From Trochalopteron elliotii (Eukaryota; Chordata; Aves; Passeriformes; Leiothrichidae), in the NCBI GenBank assembly GCA_024734555.1, contig JANPWX010000336.1, positions 806,001-870,000 of the forward strand: 64,000 nucleotides of DNA, read 5' to 3'. Shown here piece after piece: positions 35,001 through 46,000 of the stretch (the first letter of the stretch is position 1; each line of letters opens with the position of its first letter). The notes under the pieces were generated by a model. That model was not told the DNA's origin and ran no database searches. It saw nothing but the letters and a program-made list of their open reading frames with translations. The position numbers and the translations under genes were made by a program.

Positions 35001-37221
35001 TAATGAAGAGCAGGATATTTTCTTTTTGGTTTGAAAGTGGATGTTGATGTTTAACAGGTTGTATAGCTCCAGGCATTATTATTTTTCAAGCTACCAACAG
35101 CTTGAATATGCCTTCTTTAACTGTGGCATTCCAGAAACTCCTAGCTCTAATCTTATATACTGAGACAAAAGCTCTGCATCTTTGCATTAGCTCTAAGTTA
35201 CAACTGCTGAGGATCTACAGAGTCAAGGAGTGTTAAAAATTGAGGTTACCATGTCATCTGGTCTAATTAGGGACAGCTTGTTGTCTTCTTTATAATTAGG
35301 TTCCTTGCAAGACATGTTTGGTTAATTGATTTTTGTCTTTTTAACCATCCTTTGATTTGTACTACATGTATCTAGACATACATAAGGCATGTGCTCATCC
35401 ACACACATATGTAAAGGTCATATTTATATTCTCAGCATTTGACACATCATAGCCAGGATCTCACTGATCCTTAGGTACTTGCCACTGAGAAGGTGGCAAT
35501 GAGCACTGAGTTGTCTCAGGTAAGGCAGACAAATGCTGGCAGAAATGACATATTATACCTCTTCAAGCTGAAAAAGATGAATATTCAACTACAGATTGAG
35601 CAAGACACGACTGAAAGCATCAGACCTCTAAGGAACAGCTGTGAAACACAAGGCTGGAGTGGAAAAACTTCTAATGCAAACAAAATGAACAAATCTGAAA
35701 CTAACCTGATTTTAAACCCCCCCGGAGTCACCTCAGAAAATTGCACAGGGTTATGTTTGCACACTTCACTCCAGGCAGCATCGAGAGGACAAGAGCAGGC
35801 ACCAGGATTTACCTCCTTAAATCCTGCAAGATTCATCCCACTAAAGCCCATTTAGCCAAAGCAAAACAAGCGAATTTTTAAGAGCAATGAGCATCTTTCA
35901 ACCCCCACCCAACCCTGTCCTTCAGGTTTACTGCTGCATTTCTCTCCATCACACTTAGAGCACCTACTGGTAGAAAATGGAAAGCAAACAGTCAGCTAAA
36001 TCAGCAGCATACTCCTCATATGACACTCCCTGTCATACAAGGAGTGAGAGAAGACACCTCCACAGCCATCCCTCACCCCAGCAGACACCAAAGCCAGCAG
36101 ATGGCTGGAAGGATGGGGGCTCAATTCCCTGTTGATCACAGATCCAGGCTGGGCAGAACAGTGATGCCCCAGCACTCCTACCATCAGATGCAGGAGCTTT
36201 GAACACTTGGTGGTCTGACAGCACTCATCTCTCTCTCTCCTCTCCTAAGGATGTGAAAAGATAGATTAAGACAGACCTGGTGCCAAGCTTTATAATGCAA
36301 TTCTAATGACATATGCTAGAAATCAATGCTTCTCCAATGCCCTGCCATTTCCCTGGACTTGCCAGCGGAGTGGAAAGCAGATACTCAATACTTGACACAG
36401 ATTACTTCTGAATGCCAAAATATATTAACAAGTATATTCTGTTTGTGGAGGGTACATGCACAGTTTCTGGTGTTTGCTATAAAAACCCACCACCATTGTG
36501 TTAAAAAAAAAGAGAAAACAGAAAGGGAAAATAAATCCAACAAAAAAAACAAACAGCCAGCTGAACTCCACAGTCCACTGTTAAGTTCAAGTGTTTTATA
36601 CAGAGGCCTGACACAACCACAGATGACATCAAGGAATTCTTGGCTGGCCTGACTGAACTTGTTAGTACCTTTATTTCAGCACATGTAATTTGTTCTTCTC
36701 CCTCTCAATCATGCCCCTTCCTACATGGCATGCTTTGTCTCTCTTCTAAGAAGAAAACAGAAAGGGTCTTTCTTTGAAAGAATGCTGCTGCCAGCCCTAA
36801 GGACAGCTCATCTACTCTCTGGGGACCAATACATCAGAGAGGAGATGAAAGGAATGTAAATTTTCCTTAACCTATCATCCCCTCTGATTCCACAGATCCA
36901 GAATGTGCAAGCCTTTCCATTTCTCCATCAATTTAGGGATAGAGCCACAGGAGTCCACCACATAAAAGCACAGGCAGTTTCTCCAAACAGGATGCCAACT
37001 CCCATTCCAGCATGAGGGCTACATTAAGAGAACTGCTTCACACTCACTGGGTTTGAGACCAGATGAGTCAAAAACACAAACAGGTGCACATAGCACAGGT
37101 GTGCACAATGTTACAATTCACACAGAACAGAATTAAGCCATCCAAGAGGTTAATTCACAGAGAAGAAGGGGGCAAGGAGGGAAGCTGCTGGTGCTGCTAT
37201 GGGGAAAACTAAGTCCTGCAA
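32061..37221. other. Unique DNA with short low-complexity tracts
   Basis: No gene is seen. There is a (CA)n-(TA)n tract at about 32278-32300. A complex block at 32610-32700 with ACCGGCAATATT and GAATTAATTAATGATCC could be regulatory. A/C-rich tracts lie at about 33079-33130 and 36504-36553. Open frames up to 142 codons cross the A/C-rich tract and are artefacts of it. Confidence 0.5.
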
Positions 37222-37766
37222 TGTTGTAGCAGCCCTCTTAGGCTGGTTAGAGGGTAGGAATGAGACCAGACACAGACTCCTTGTCTATCACAGCATGAAA
37301 AGGGCCCTGGTTTATTCCTCTTTACACCTCAGCCATCCTGACTCCAACCATTCCCTGACTCTGCCTGCACCAAGCTCCTGCTGCAGGTTTCCCTTGCAGC
37401 CTCTGACTGCTGCTGATTTCCTGCTCACCTCTGACTGCAGGGATCAGTTTGCAGACTGTGACTGCAGCTTTTACCCAGCCAGACTGTGACTGCAGGTTCC
37501 AGCAACAGGCTCTGACTGCACACCCAGACTGACCTCACTGCAGGGATTCTCTCTGCCCAGGATTCTAGGCCTTCATGATTGCAGCTCCTCCTTCACGGTT
37601 CCTCTATCATGATCCTCCCCTCACCAGCTCACCCACTCCCTTTTATCACATTTATCTTTATTGGATACAGCTGTGACTCATCAGGGGTGAGGGTGTATTG
37701 TAATTAACACAGCTGTTAATTATCAGGGACGAGGTCACCTGTATTCCCTTCTCTTACACTCCCACA
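37222..37766 (-). mobile_element. Solo retroviral LTR, minus strand
   Basis: On the minus strand this begins TGTGGGAGTGTAAGAGAAGG and ends CTGCTACAACA, about 545 bp with TG...CA ends. An AATAAA lies in the central U3 part (about 37659-37664 on the plus strand), and GGAATAAACC (plus about 37313-37322) sits about 95 bp before the end, as in an LTR R/U5 boundary. Repeated CTGTGACTGCAG-like words at about 37425-37520 form an internal tandem array. No interior flanks it. AAACT occurs at both 37206-37210 and 37767-37771 and may be a target duplication if the 3' edge is at 37211. Confidence 0.75.
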
Positions 37767-39137
37767 AAACTATTTTGTAAAGATTGGTAGGGATGGATCA
37801 TATCCACCAACAGGAAAGAGATGGGAAACACACCAAGAAGAACATCAGCACTGTTGACAGCAGGAACTAGGCAAAACCCACTGGCAAAAAGAGCAGCTTG
37901 GCTTCTGCAGCTTACCCTCTGCTTTACATAAAATGCCGCCTTCAATAATAGTTAAACATTTATGATTCCACATCTATACACATACCTGGGCAGGCACAGG
38001 TAGCTTTTTCAACTATCCAATAAACTGAGGAAGGAAAAAGAAAATTAATATGCCAGGGATGGGTTGTTTTTTGTATATATAATAAATGTGGTTTTGCCAA
38101 GGATATTTATGTCTGGCAGAAGGGAGGCAATGCAGAAACTAAGAGTGACTTTAGTGATAGAAGCAGGAGAAAAGTGACTCAATATTCAGCCTCTTGTTGT
38201 TACATCCCATTAAACCAAACTAGCAAGTGGAAATGTAAGAGCAAAGGTGTGGCTTGGTACATACATTGTATTTGCCTTGGTTTTATATATTCACATATAG
38301 CCAAGGGTATAAGGAAGATCTTTCTTTCTCACTTCTTAACATTTTCACTAGGAAAATAAGACTCTTTTTTGAAACAGTTTTAGCTGATCAGTATTAGTGG
38401 GAGAGGAAAGGAGAGGTTCTGAACAGGGCTTTGCACTTCCAGTTTTCCTTTGAAAATCTGACATCTGAAGCATCACTCCTCTGATTGCCAGGAAGTAAAG
38501 GCTCTTTATGAAATGGTGCTGCTGTAGGATTACTGTGTAAAAACTCTACAGCAACTACTTGTAAATAACAAAAAAGCTAACACCACTGTGCTCCATAACT
38601 GTTGACATACACTGAATATTTATGGAGGCATTCATTTACAGAGTGTGCTATCCTTTATGGAAAGTGGGGGGTGCAGCAAGTCTGAAAAGGAAAGATCTTT
38701 CATTCATAACTAACTCTGCATCCCTGTGCCCCACTGTGGGACACATTTCTGATGTTTTTTCTCTTATGCTGATTCCAGTCATTTGCCCAGTATTGCATGT
38801 TTGGGCCTCACTAAGTCCATCAAAGTACCAAACAGACATGGAAGGAAAGCAGGCCCAAAATGCATTTGGGGTCTCAAGACATAGAGATTCACACAGTCCA
38901 GTCAACTTCAACAGGACTTGGCCACACAGACCCTCTGAAAATGCCAGACTGTGCCACTTGACCATGGTATGGGAGAAAACAGAAGTCCTATCTAGAAATA
39001 TAAGACAAGCATGAACTCCATCTCCATATGAGGAGTCCTGCTATCACCTTATAATTATTTAATCTTCTTCACATCTTCTCTTATTTAAGCATTCAATCCA
39101 CAAAATACCCCAGTAGGTGAAACAACAAACTATAACC
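37767..39137. other. Unique DNA, nothing identified
   Basis: No gene or mobile element recognised. The overlapping 130- and 105-codon frames at 38622-39014 run on opposite strands and have no domain character. Confidence 0.5.
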
Positions 39138-39168
39138 ATAATAACAATAACAATAATAATAATAATAA
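39138..39168. repeat. (AAC)n/(AAT)n microsatellite
   Basis: ATAACAATAACAATAATAAT-type run of about 31 bp, with AAC units grading into AAT units. Confidence 0.9.
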
Positions 39169-39719
39169 ATACTGAGAGTAACTCCATGAAATCTGAAACA
39201 CAGTAGGCCTACCATTCACCACCTTCCAGCCCAGAGATCAGAATTACTAATTAATAATGTTTTCATCCCTCTGCACCTGTTTCCTGCTTTCCTTTGTTGC
39301 CTTGTTGAGTTATAAACTCTTTGTAAAGGCCTCTAGTCCCTTATTAATTGTTTGCCCTGCATCCAGTAGCACTCAATCTCCATTTAGACACTGGAACATA
39401 AGTTTCATTCCAGTGTCTGTAAATGTGTACTGTATGTGCCTAAATCCTGCAGGCAGAAGGAGTCACTTCTCCTCTCTGATCCCTTCCCTCACCCAAAATT
39501 CATCATGAAAAGAAAGACAGAATGGTAAATTCTTTAAAAATTGATCTTTAAGCACTTACAAAAAACATAGTGAAGGTATCTTGGAATGTTATACTTAAAC
39601 CCAGTTGCCCATGCAAGCACACACATGCAGACCTTAGAGCTTGTATCACATTCATGGCATGCAGCATAACCACCAGGGAAAGCTTTATTAGATGAAAATA
39701 AACCTGTTGTAAGAGATTT

Positions 39720-39960
39720 CCATGCAATTATTCTGCTGCCATTGTCCTGGCCAGGCACTGATGCAGCTTTTCAAATTAATATGCTTAGTTTTCCGAGCAG
39801 GAGATCAGAATAGAGGAATTCTACGGGGAACTCAATTACCAAAGAAAATGATTGCTCGAGCATTCAAGAAATTGGAACTACATCTAATTGTGAATAGTAG
39901 ATTATTATCCGGATTATGGACGGCAGTTTGAAATCAATTCAGACACAGAGCTACATATGC
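39720..39960. promoter_or_regulatory. Strong candidate conserved noncoding element
   Basis: The most constrained-looking block of the window. It is repeat-free and complex, with CpGs at TTCCGAGC, CTACGGGG, GCTCGAGC, TCCGGATT and GACGGC. It has homeodomain-type cores at AAATTAATATGC (about 39774), CATCTAATTGTG (about 39882) and GTAGATTATTATCC (about 39897). A GGATTA (OTX/PITX-type) site lies at 39911-39916 next to TTATCCGGATTA. There is no coding pattern. Conservation must be tested by alignment. Confidence 0.4.
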
Positions 39961-40859
39961 CTTGAGGATGGTATCTGTAAGATTTGTAGGGCTCCTTTCC
40001 AGCTCGGAGGGGCTCTCAAAGAGAAAACTAAACTAGCAGTGTAGGTTTGCCAGCTTCCAGGCAGGAATGCAAAAAGCCTGTATCCCTGCTGAGAAGTTGA
40101 AAAAGCAGAGAACAACAACAACAAAATCACCAAGGGAGCTTCCTTGGAATTTGTTCCTTTGCTATTCTGTATTCCTTTGGTGTGGAGGAACATCAGCATG
40201 TTCCTGCCTGGTTGGCTGTTCTGCTGCTTGAAGATTGCTGGTGCATTCAGGTGGTGGCTGTACATCAAGAGTGGAAGGTGAAGGCACCCTCCTGCCTTTG
40301 AGCTCTCTTATAGCAGACAGATGAGCTTAAGTGGTGGAACAGGAAGGCAAGAAAAACAGGGCTTAGGCCCAAGAAGTTTTGATTCTTCAGAAAGCAAAAC
40401 AGGACATCTTTTAAGGGAAAGAGATCTGATGATTTTGCTCAATTTCTCTCTGACTAGACGCGAGCACTACAGGAGAAAAAAAAGATCACAGCATTGAGGA
40501 AACATTTGAGGATTACAACAGACATGAAAGGATATAGGATCTATAAGTAAATATCTGACAGAAATGATGCACAAAGTACACCTTGAAGAGTGGTATCAAA
40601 ATGGTGCAAAGAGTAGACAAGTTTTTGGGAGCAGTGCTGGAGTTCAGCCAGTGGGAACAAGGCTGCAACAGTGGAGAGGCAGCGTGGACAATTCAAGACC
40701 TGTGGGCACTTACGTGCAGATTTCACACAAGAAAAATACATCTGTGGCACTAAAAAAAACTGACAAGTTAAAAACAACCCAGGAAATTAGAAACTGATTG
40801 GGGGAGTAAATTTGCTGCACAGGAGAACACAGTGAGAAAGCAAAGACAAAATCACAAGG
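39961..40859. other. Unique DNA, nothing identified
   Basis: Purine-rich plus strand around 40460-40560 and 40720-40860. No gene recognised. Confidence 0.45.
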
Positions 40860-41035
40860 AAGAGGTGAAGAAGCAGGGGTTTCTTGGAGGTTTTTTGTAT
40901 GAGGATGTTGTTTGTTTGGGGGATTTTTTGGCTTTTTTCTGGTTTGGGGGTTTTGTTGTCATTGTTTCATTGCTGTGGGGTTTTTTGGTTTTGGTCAGTT
41001 GGCTGGGTTTTGTTGATTTTTTTTTCGTGAAAATA
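40860..41035. repeat. G/T-rich, strand-asymmetric low-complexity tract
   Basis: Between about 40875 and 41030 the plus strand is almost entirely G and T, with T runs of 5-9 separated by G runs (GGTTTGGGGGTTTTG, GGGGTTTTTTGG). The flanking plus strand is A-rich. The G runs are mostly short but number at least five of four bases or more. Confidence 0.8.
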
Positions 41036-41806
41036 CCATGAGGCAGCTGGGCAGTTTTGCAAGCAGGATCCCTCCAGAGGTGGAAGAAGACCAGTGCTGG
41101 TGCCTGGTGAGGGAACCACTGCAACTTCCTTCACACAGATGGTTTCAAGCAGAAAGAAGCTGAGCTACAGGTGCAGAGTAAACACTGAGCCCACTCTCTG
41201 CAGGTAGACTCAGGAACTGAACAGATTTAGATTCAGAAACTAAAGTTTAACAGGGCGTTCAGTTGTTTCCTACATATGCATTACCAAGGAGATAGAATGA
41301 ACTTCCACAAAACAACAAAACAAAAACCCCCCAACTGAACTTGATCAGTGCAATGCTGGCACCAGAGCAGGAGCAATGTAGGCAATGAGGAGACTCAGAC
41401 TGGCAGGGAGAGTTTCTTAACCTCCCACAGCTGTATTCCCAGTGCAAGAGGAAAAACAAAAGTGGGAACCTAGCACTCTAAAGCAAGGCACAGTAAATTT
41501 TGCAGAAGGGATTATGCAATACAACAGTTTGCAAGAACTGAGGGGAAAACTGGACAGGCTTATGCTCCCCATGAGGTGACAGCTCCTATTTTTCCAAATA
41601 TAAACACTTGTACCACCACCACCCCAGTGTTGTTCAAAGAAAAGACAACGCTGCCTCATAATGTGGAAACCTTCAATTCACTGCTCATGCTCATTCTCCT
41701 TAAACATGCCTTCAGGATAACCTTTCCTACACCAGACTTCCCCATCCACAGTCAGGGGCTCATTCACAGCAGGTCAAGATGCAAATACACTTCAGTACAG
41801 AGTCAC
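41036..41806. other. Unique DNA, nothing identified
   Basis: No gene or recognised element. A short A/C-rich tract lies at about 41308-41334. Confidence 0.5.
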
Positions 41807-42365
41807 TGACCCCTGTAGCTGGCAGGTAGTTAAATACCACACAGCTGCTCACATGCTCTGCCCCACACTGGGATGGCACAGAGAACTGGGGGAAAAAGGT
41901 AAAATTCACAGGCTGAGATAAAGACAGTTTAATAAGACATGGAAAATAATAATAGTAACAACAATAAAGAAAAAAATAATAACATACAAAACAAATGTCG
42001 CACAATGCAATTGTGTTATATACAAAACATTTGTTTTGTATATAATTTGTCCACCACGTGCTGACCAATGCCCCAGCAGCAGCCTTGGCCATCTTTCCTC
42101 CTGGATTGTACACTGAGCATGGCACCACATGGTGTGGAAAATCCCCTGGGCCAGCTGTCCTGACTCCTTCCAGCTCTCTGTTCCCCACAGCCTACTCACT
42201 AGCAGGGCAGAATGAGAAGCTGAAAAGACCTTGGCTTCATGTAGGAACTGCTCAGCAACAACTAAAGCATCAGTTTTAGGAAGAGTTACTCTCATCCTAA
42301 ATCCAAAACACAGCACTATACCAGCAACTAGGATGATGAACCCCATCCCAGCTGAAACCAGGACA
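41807..42365 (-). mobile_element. Solo ERVL-type LTR, minus strand
   Basis: On the minus strand it starts TGTCCTGGTTTCAGCTGGGA (plus 42346-42365), continues through the GCTGGTATAGTGCTGTGTTT block, and near its end has TTATTAAACTGTCTTTATCT (plus about 41917-41936). All are hallmarks of a common avian ERVL-type LTR. The plus start TGACCCCTG gives the expected TG...CA ends and a length of 559 bp. The 5-bp flanks GTCAC (41802-41806) and CTCAT (42366-42370) agree at three of five positions, as a decayed target duplication would. The 154- and 142-codon minus-strand open frames lying here are just LTR sequence. Confidence 0.88.
42001..42045. repeat. Two abutting perfect hairpins inside the LTR
   Basis: Hairpin 1: CACAA (42001-42005), 5-nt loop, TTGTG (42011-42015). 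Hairpin 2 starts at the next base: TTATATACAAAAC (42016-42028), 4-nt loop ATTT, GTTTTGTATATAA (42033-42045), a perfect 13-bp stem. A diverged relative of the second arm (CATACAAAACAAATGT) lies just upstream at about 41983. The segment does not resemble the rest of the LTR family as I know it. Confidence 0.9.
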
Positions 42366-43194
42366 CTCATCCCTTTCCAGAAACACTTTTCAGGCTTGCC
42401 TTAGTAGTACCAAGAAAACTTGTCAGTAACTCACTCCACAAGCCTTTAAAACCCTTCAGAGAGAGTTCCATTCCTTTTACACTCCTATAAAACCTGAGTT
42501 GTGACCAAGCACATTCTGTATGCACTGTGACTCCAGGTACTTTGGCCAAACCATTTCAGCTATATGGCTTTCTGACACAGAACTGGTGTTACTCACGTTT
42601 TGAGGGTTACTGCATTGCCTGCCATTTCTCACTGCAGAGAAAATTTACTTGAGCCTTGAGACTTCAAACTGAGTGCCTTTTCTCCAGAAGGAGAGAAAAA
42701 CCTGTCCGTGAAGTTATGCCATAGCAAATGTGTAGTTTGAGGCAAGTTAGTTTCATTTGCTGGGGGTTGTTTTCTATGTCCTTGCTGGAAACCAGAAAGA
42801 GAATTCCTCAAGTTCTGCTCTTATTTCTACCACTGCCCCCAGTTTCCTCAGCCACAAAAGGAGGAAGAAAGGCTTTCACTGGATGCACAACCAGCTTGTG
42901 TGAGTTTGGAGCAATCCCACCGGGCGCCTCACATCTCAAACCCAACATGGCTCTTTCTACTCCACATTTAATTTTTAAAAAGTTATAAATGTGCCGTTGT
43001 CTGGCTGGAGCTTAAGGGGAACACAAAGGAACTCATCGGCAATAAAGTGCCAGCTGCTTCCTTGTGGCTAAGTTTATCACAGTTTAACAACAAACACTTT
43101 TTATATAATTTATGGCCTCTGCATGTTAATCTTCTTCAGGTGGATACCTCCTGGAGTAGGGCAGTTCTAGTCCTTGTGCACAGAAACATAGCAA
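42366..43194. other. Unique DNA with a possible small regulatory block
   Basis: No gene is seen. The stretch at about 42955-43140 is repeat-free with CpGs (GTGCCGTTG, CATCGGC) and may be a conserved element. Confidence 0.4.
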
Positions 43195-43432
43195 TGAAAT
43201 GCTGTTTACCAAAACACATCAATATATATGTATTTATGCATGTATGTTTATGTGGATGAATATGCGTAAATCAATACATGTACAAAGCATGTGTGCATAA
43301 ATATAAACATTTAAATATATACATATAAACCAAATATACATATAATGAATGTAAATAATAACCTATAATATGATTTTTGAGTAATAAAAATTAACAAATA
43401 TAATTTTTTTTTGTAAAATACATAGATTTAAA
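43195..43432. repeat. AT-rich low-complexity region
   Basis: Dense ATATAT, TATGTAT, ATACATAT and AAATATAA words with only a few G/C bases, ending in a T9 run near 43405. It looks like a decayed dinucleotide/tetranucleotide array. Confidence 0.75.
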
Positions 43433-43623
43433 TTTTCACAGATGGCAGCCAAAAGCAAAAGTTTGTGGCCAAATGTCTTGCACACAGTGAGGGCTCCTCA
43501 CTGGCACCACTAAGACCCAAGACTAAGGAAAACCTGCTTTATCTCAGAAGGTCAGAACCTCTTTGAACTGAGAGAAAAGGCAGAGCAGCTGGGACAAGTA
43601 TGGTAGACCAGTGTACCAGACAG

Positions 43624-43694
43624 AGGATAGAGGGATAGAGGGATAGAGGGATAGAGGGATAGAGGGATAGTGGGATAGAGATGGAGGGATAGAG
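43624..43694. repeat. (GGGATAGA)n microsatellite, about 8-9 copies
   Basis: An octanucleotide unit repeats perfectly for about six copies, then with single changes (GTGGGATAGAG, ATGGAGGGATAGAG). An 8-bp unit is less usual than 2-5 bp. Confidence 0.93.
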
Positions 43695-44169
43695 ACCATT
43701 TGCTGTGGATGGGAGCCAAAGACATCACATCATGACAGCTGACCCTGGAAGAGAAACTTGTGGATCAAAAAGAGTGGCCCTCGAATTCAGGTCTCAGCTG
43801 AGCATGCAGTTCAGCAACAGTTAATTCCCACACAGCTCAGCTGGATTTGCAAATACTCTCAGAGTTGAGCACAAGCCCAAGTGCATTCCTGGGTAAGAAA
43901 CGCAGACAATCCATTATGTGAAGGTTAATAAGAGGTTTGAGTCAGATATAAATATGGGATGCCACAGTCAGACATCCCTCACGCTTCCAGCATCCATTGT
44001 CACTGTCTTTGCCAGCCATGTTGCAAGGGTTTATGCAACAGCTTACACTGAGCTCCCCTGACAGCTACAATTGCTGAGGAATTACAGAATTACAAACTGG
44101 AGTTAAAGCCTCTTACATGGTGATCATCTCATGACCAGAGCAAAACTAAGTTGTCACAGGTGCTAGCCT
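43695..44169. other. Unique DNA, nothing identified
   Basis: No gene or recognised repeat. Confidence 0.45.
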
Positions 44170-44345
44170 GCACAAGTTGCTTGGTTTCAATTTCCATCCT
44201 GTTATATTATTGCTAATCACTGCAGAACTCCACATCCCACATGCAAAATTTCCATTCAGCTCTACGCATGGTTTGCTTTTCAGCCTCTCCCGTTCAGTTA
44301 TGTTGGGACTGTAAACTGAATTTCAGTTTTGATTTAGGCCCAGGA
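44170..44345. promoter_or_regulatory. Candidate conserved noncoding element
   Basis: Complex unique block with TATTGCTAATCACTGC near 44207, CTACGCATGG near 44262, CTCCCGTTC near 44287 and GGACTGTAAACTGAATTTC near 44306. Confidence 0.25.
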
Positions 44346-45059
44346 GCACAGACCACAACACTCATGGACAAGCTCAGCTTCTCCAGGGGAGAGGAAGAAT
44401 GAGGGATGCCATCAAGTGAGGCTGCTGTCTCACCAAGAGAACTCCTCAAACCACAGGAGGTGGAAGCTTAAACTCTGTGTTCAAGTCATTTAAGCTTTTG
44501 GCTCTCTTTTGCCTCCTAGCAAGTCATCTTCACAACTTCAAAACTGGTTTAGCCTCTGAAATGACTTGATCCTTGATCTTACTCTCTTGCCCTCATAGAC
44601 ATTAATCAGGAACAGGAGGTTTGCAAGTTTGGGCTCCACAAACACAGAAAATACCACTCCACAGTGCCCTATGACCCTTCTCACTTTCTTTGGTGACTAC
44701 AGTGGGTCAGCAGTGCCTACAGAGGGCAAAATGTACACAGGCTGTTATGAAGAAAATATAAAGGAAGGACTAGCAAGGAGTCAAAAATCATTTTTTATGG
44801 CGCCGTTAGGTAATAGAAGGAACTGACAAAACTTTGCATCCCCCAGAAACAAATTAGGTAACATCTATTAAAAGTAGTGTAATTTTTTTCCCCCAAGTTT
44901 CGTAATCCTGAGCAGGCTCTACTCAGTTTTCCTGGTGTTTCACAGAGTAGCAGTGCAGCACAAGTGAAGGAGCTCTGCATCGTCTCACTACAGCTGACAG
45001 AGCAGGAGAATTAATGCACTGAAGGAACTGCAATCTCCACAATGCCATGAAACTTCTGG
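44346..45059. other. Unique DNA, nothing identified
   Basis: No gene is seen. GGCGCCGTTAGG near 44800 is a lone CpG pair. Confidence 0.4.
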
Positions 45060-45260
45060 TTTCCAGACTATAAACACTGTAAGCCCTCCGAGTGTCCCTA
45101 AGATGGAACAAGACACAGGATTTGGTTCCAAAGTCACAGTTAATGACAGCACGTCTCGGGAGTGATATTAAACTGTAAACCTTGGTGGGAAAGGCAGTCT
45201 CTCACTATTAGAGCTCAGGGTGAAGCCTGTGGCCATATTATCTTTTACGTCAGCTTCACA
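45060..45260. promoter_or_regulatory. Candidate conserved noncoding element
   Basis: Repeat-free block with CpGs at CTCCGAGTG, GCACGTCTCGGG and TTTACGTCAG (CRE-like, near 45246), plus GTTAATGACAGC near 45140. Confidence 0.3.
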
Positions 45261-45589
45261 GGTTTAACACTTTCCTCCAAGCCTCTGGTATTCTGTCTCT
45301 GAGAGATACAGGGGATTTAACAGACTTAAATGTGATACAGGCTGACAAAAATCCTATAATCCTTTTTTTTAAATAAAAGAAAAATATCTAATAAATAACA
45401 GAACCTTGGCGTGAATCTTTGAGGAAGATGCTAACAATGCCAGGTTATTTCCACAGAAATGGACTTCATAAACTCATGGAGATCCACATAACAGTACACA
45501 TCTATACATAATAATTATTTCTTTACCTTACTAAATGTGTCCCTCGAAAGAGTTTCCAAACCCAAGCTTACAAATCTTCTCTATTAAAA

Positions 45590-46000
45590 CATTAACTGAC
45601 TTCAAAATTTTTATTTAATTAGCAGATGATTCGAGAGTCTCGTCACAGTGTGTGGAGTGGAACAGGAACCATGTGGCTTCCAACAAGATGAAAGAAAACC
45701 AACAGAAATAACTGACTCTTAGTAATGTTCCTGCTTGGAAAATGGTATGGACCAAGGCTCATGAGGGAAGGGCTGGCTTTTCAGTTGGCTGCTTGTTCAT
45801 CCCCATTTTTCAGTCCTCCCACTCCAACTAATTTCACTAGCAACATTTATAAATCGGCCAAAAATTATTGCAAAAGCAGAATATACTTCCTGTTTCAATA
45901 AATGATAGCTGAAAACTTCCTAATGAGCCTTGTATGTGGGAAGAGGCTAACTTTGTACAACGTGCTGCATGGTTTGTTATCTACAGCTCCTGCATCTTAG
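45590..46000. promoter_or_regulatory. Candidate conserved noncoding element(s)
   Basis: TTTAATTAGCAGATGATTCG near 45614, with GAGTCTCGTCACAG following, and a second complex stretch (45830-45980) with AAATCGGCC, CCTAATGAGCC and a CAACGTGCTG word. Repeat-free throughout. Confidence 0.3.

Noticed and set aside
41906..42370. 154-codon minus-strand frame with a hydrophobic start
   Set aside because: It lies entirely in an ERVL-type LTR; the ATG comes from the flank plus the LTR start. It is noncoding LTR sequence.
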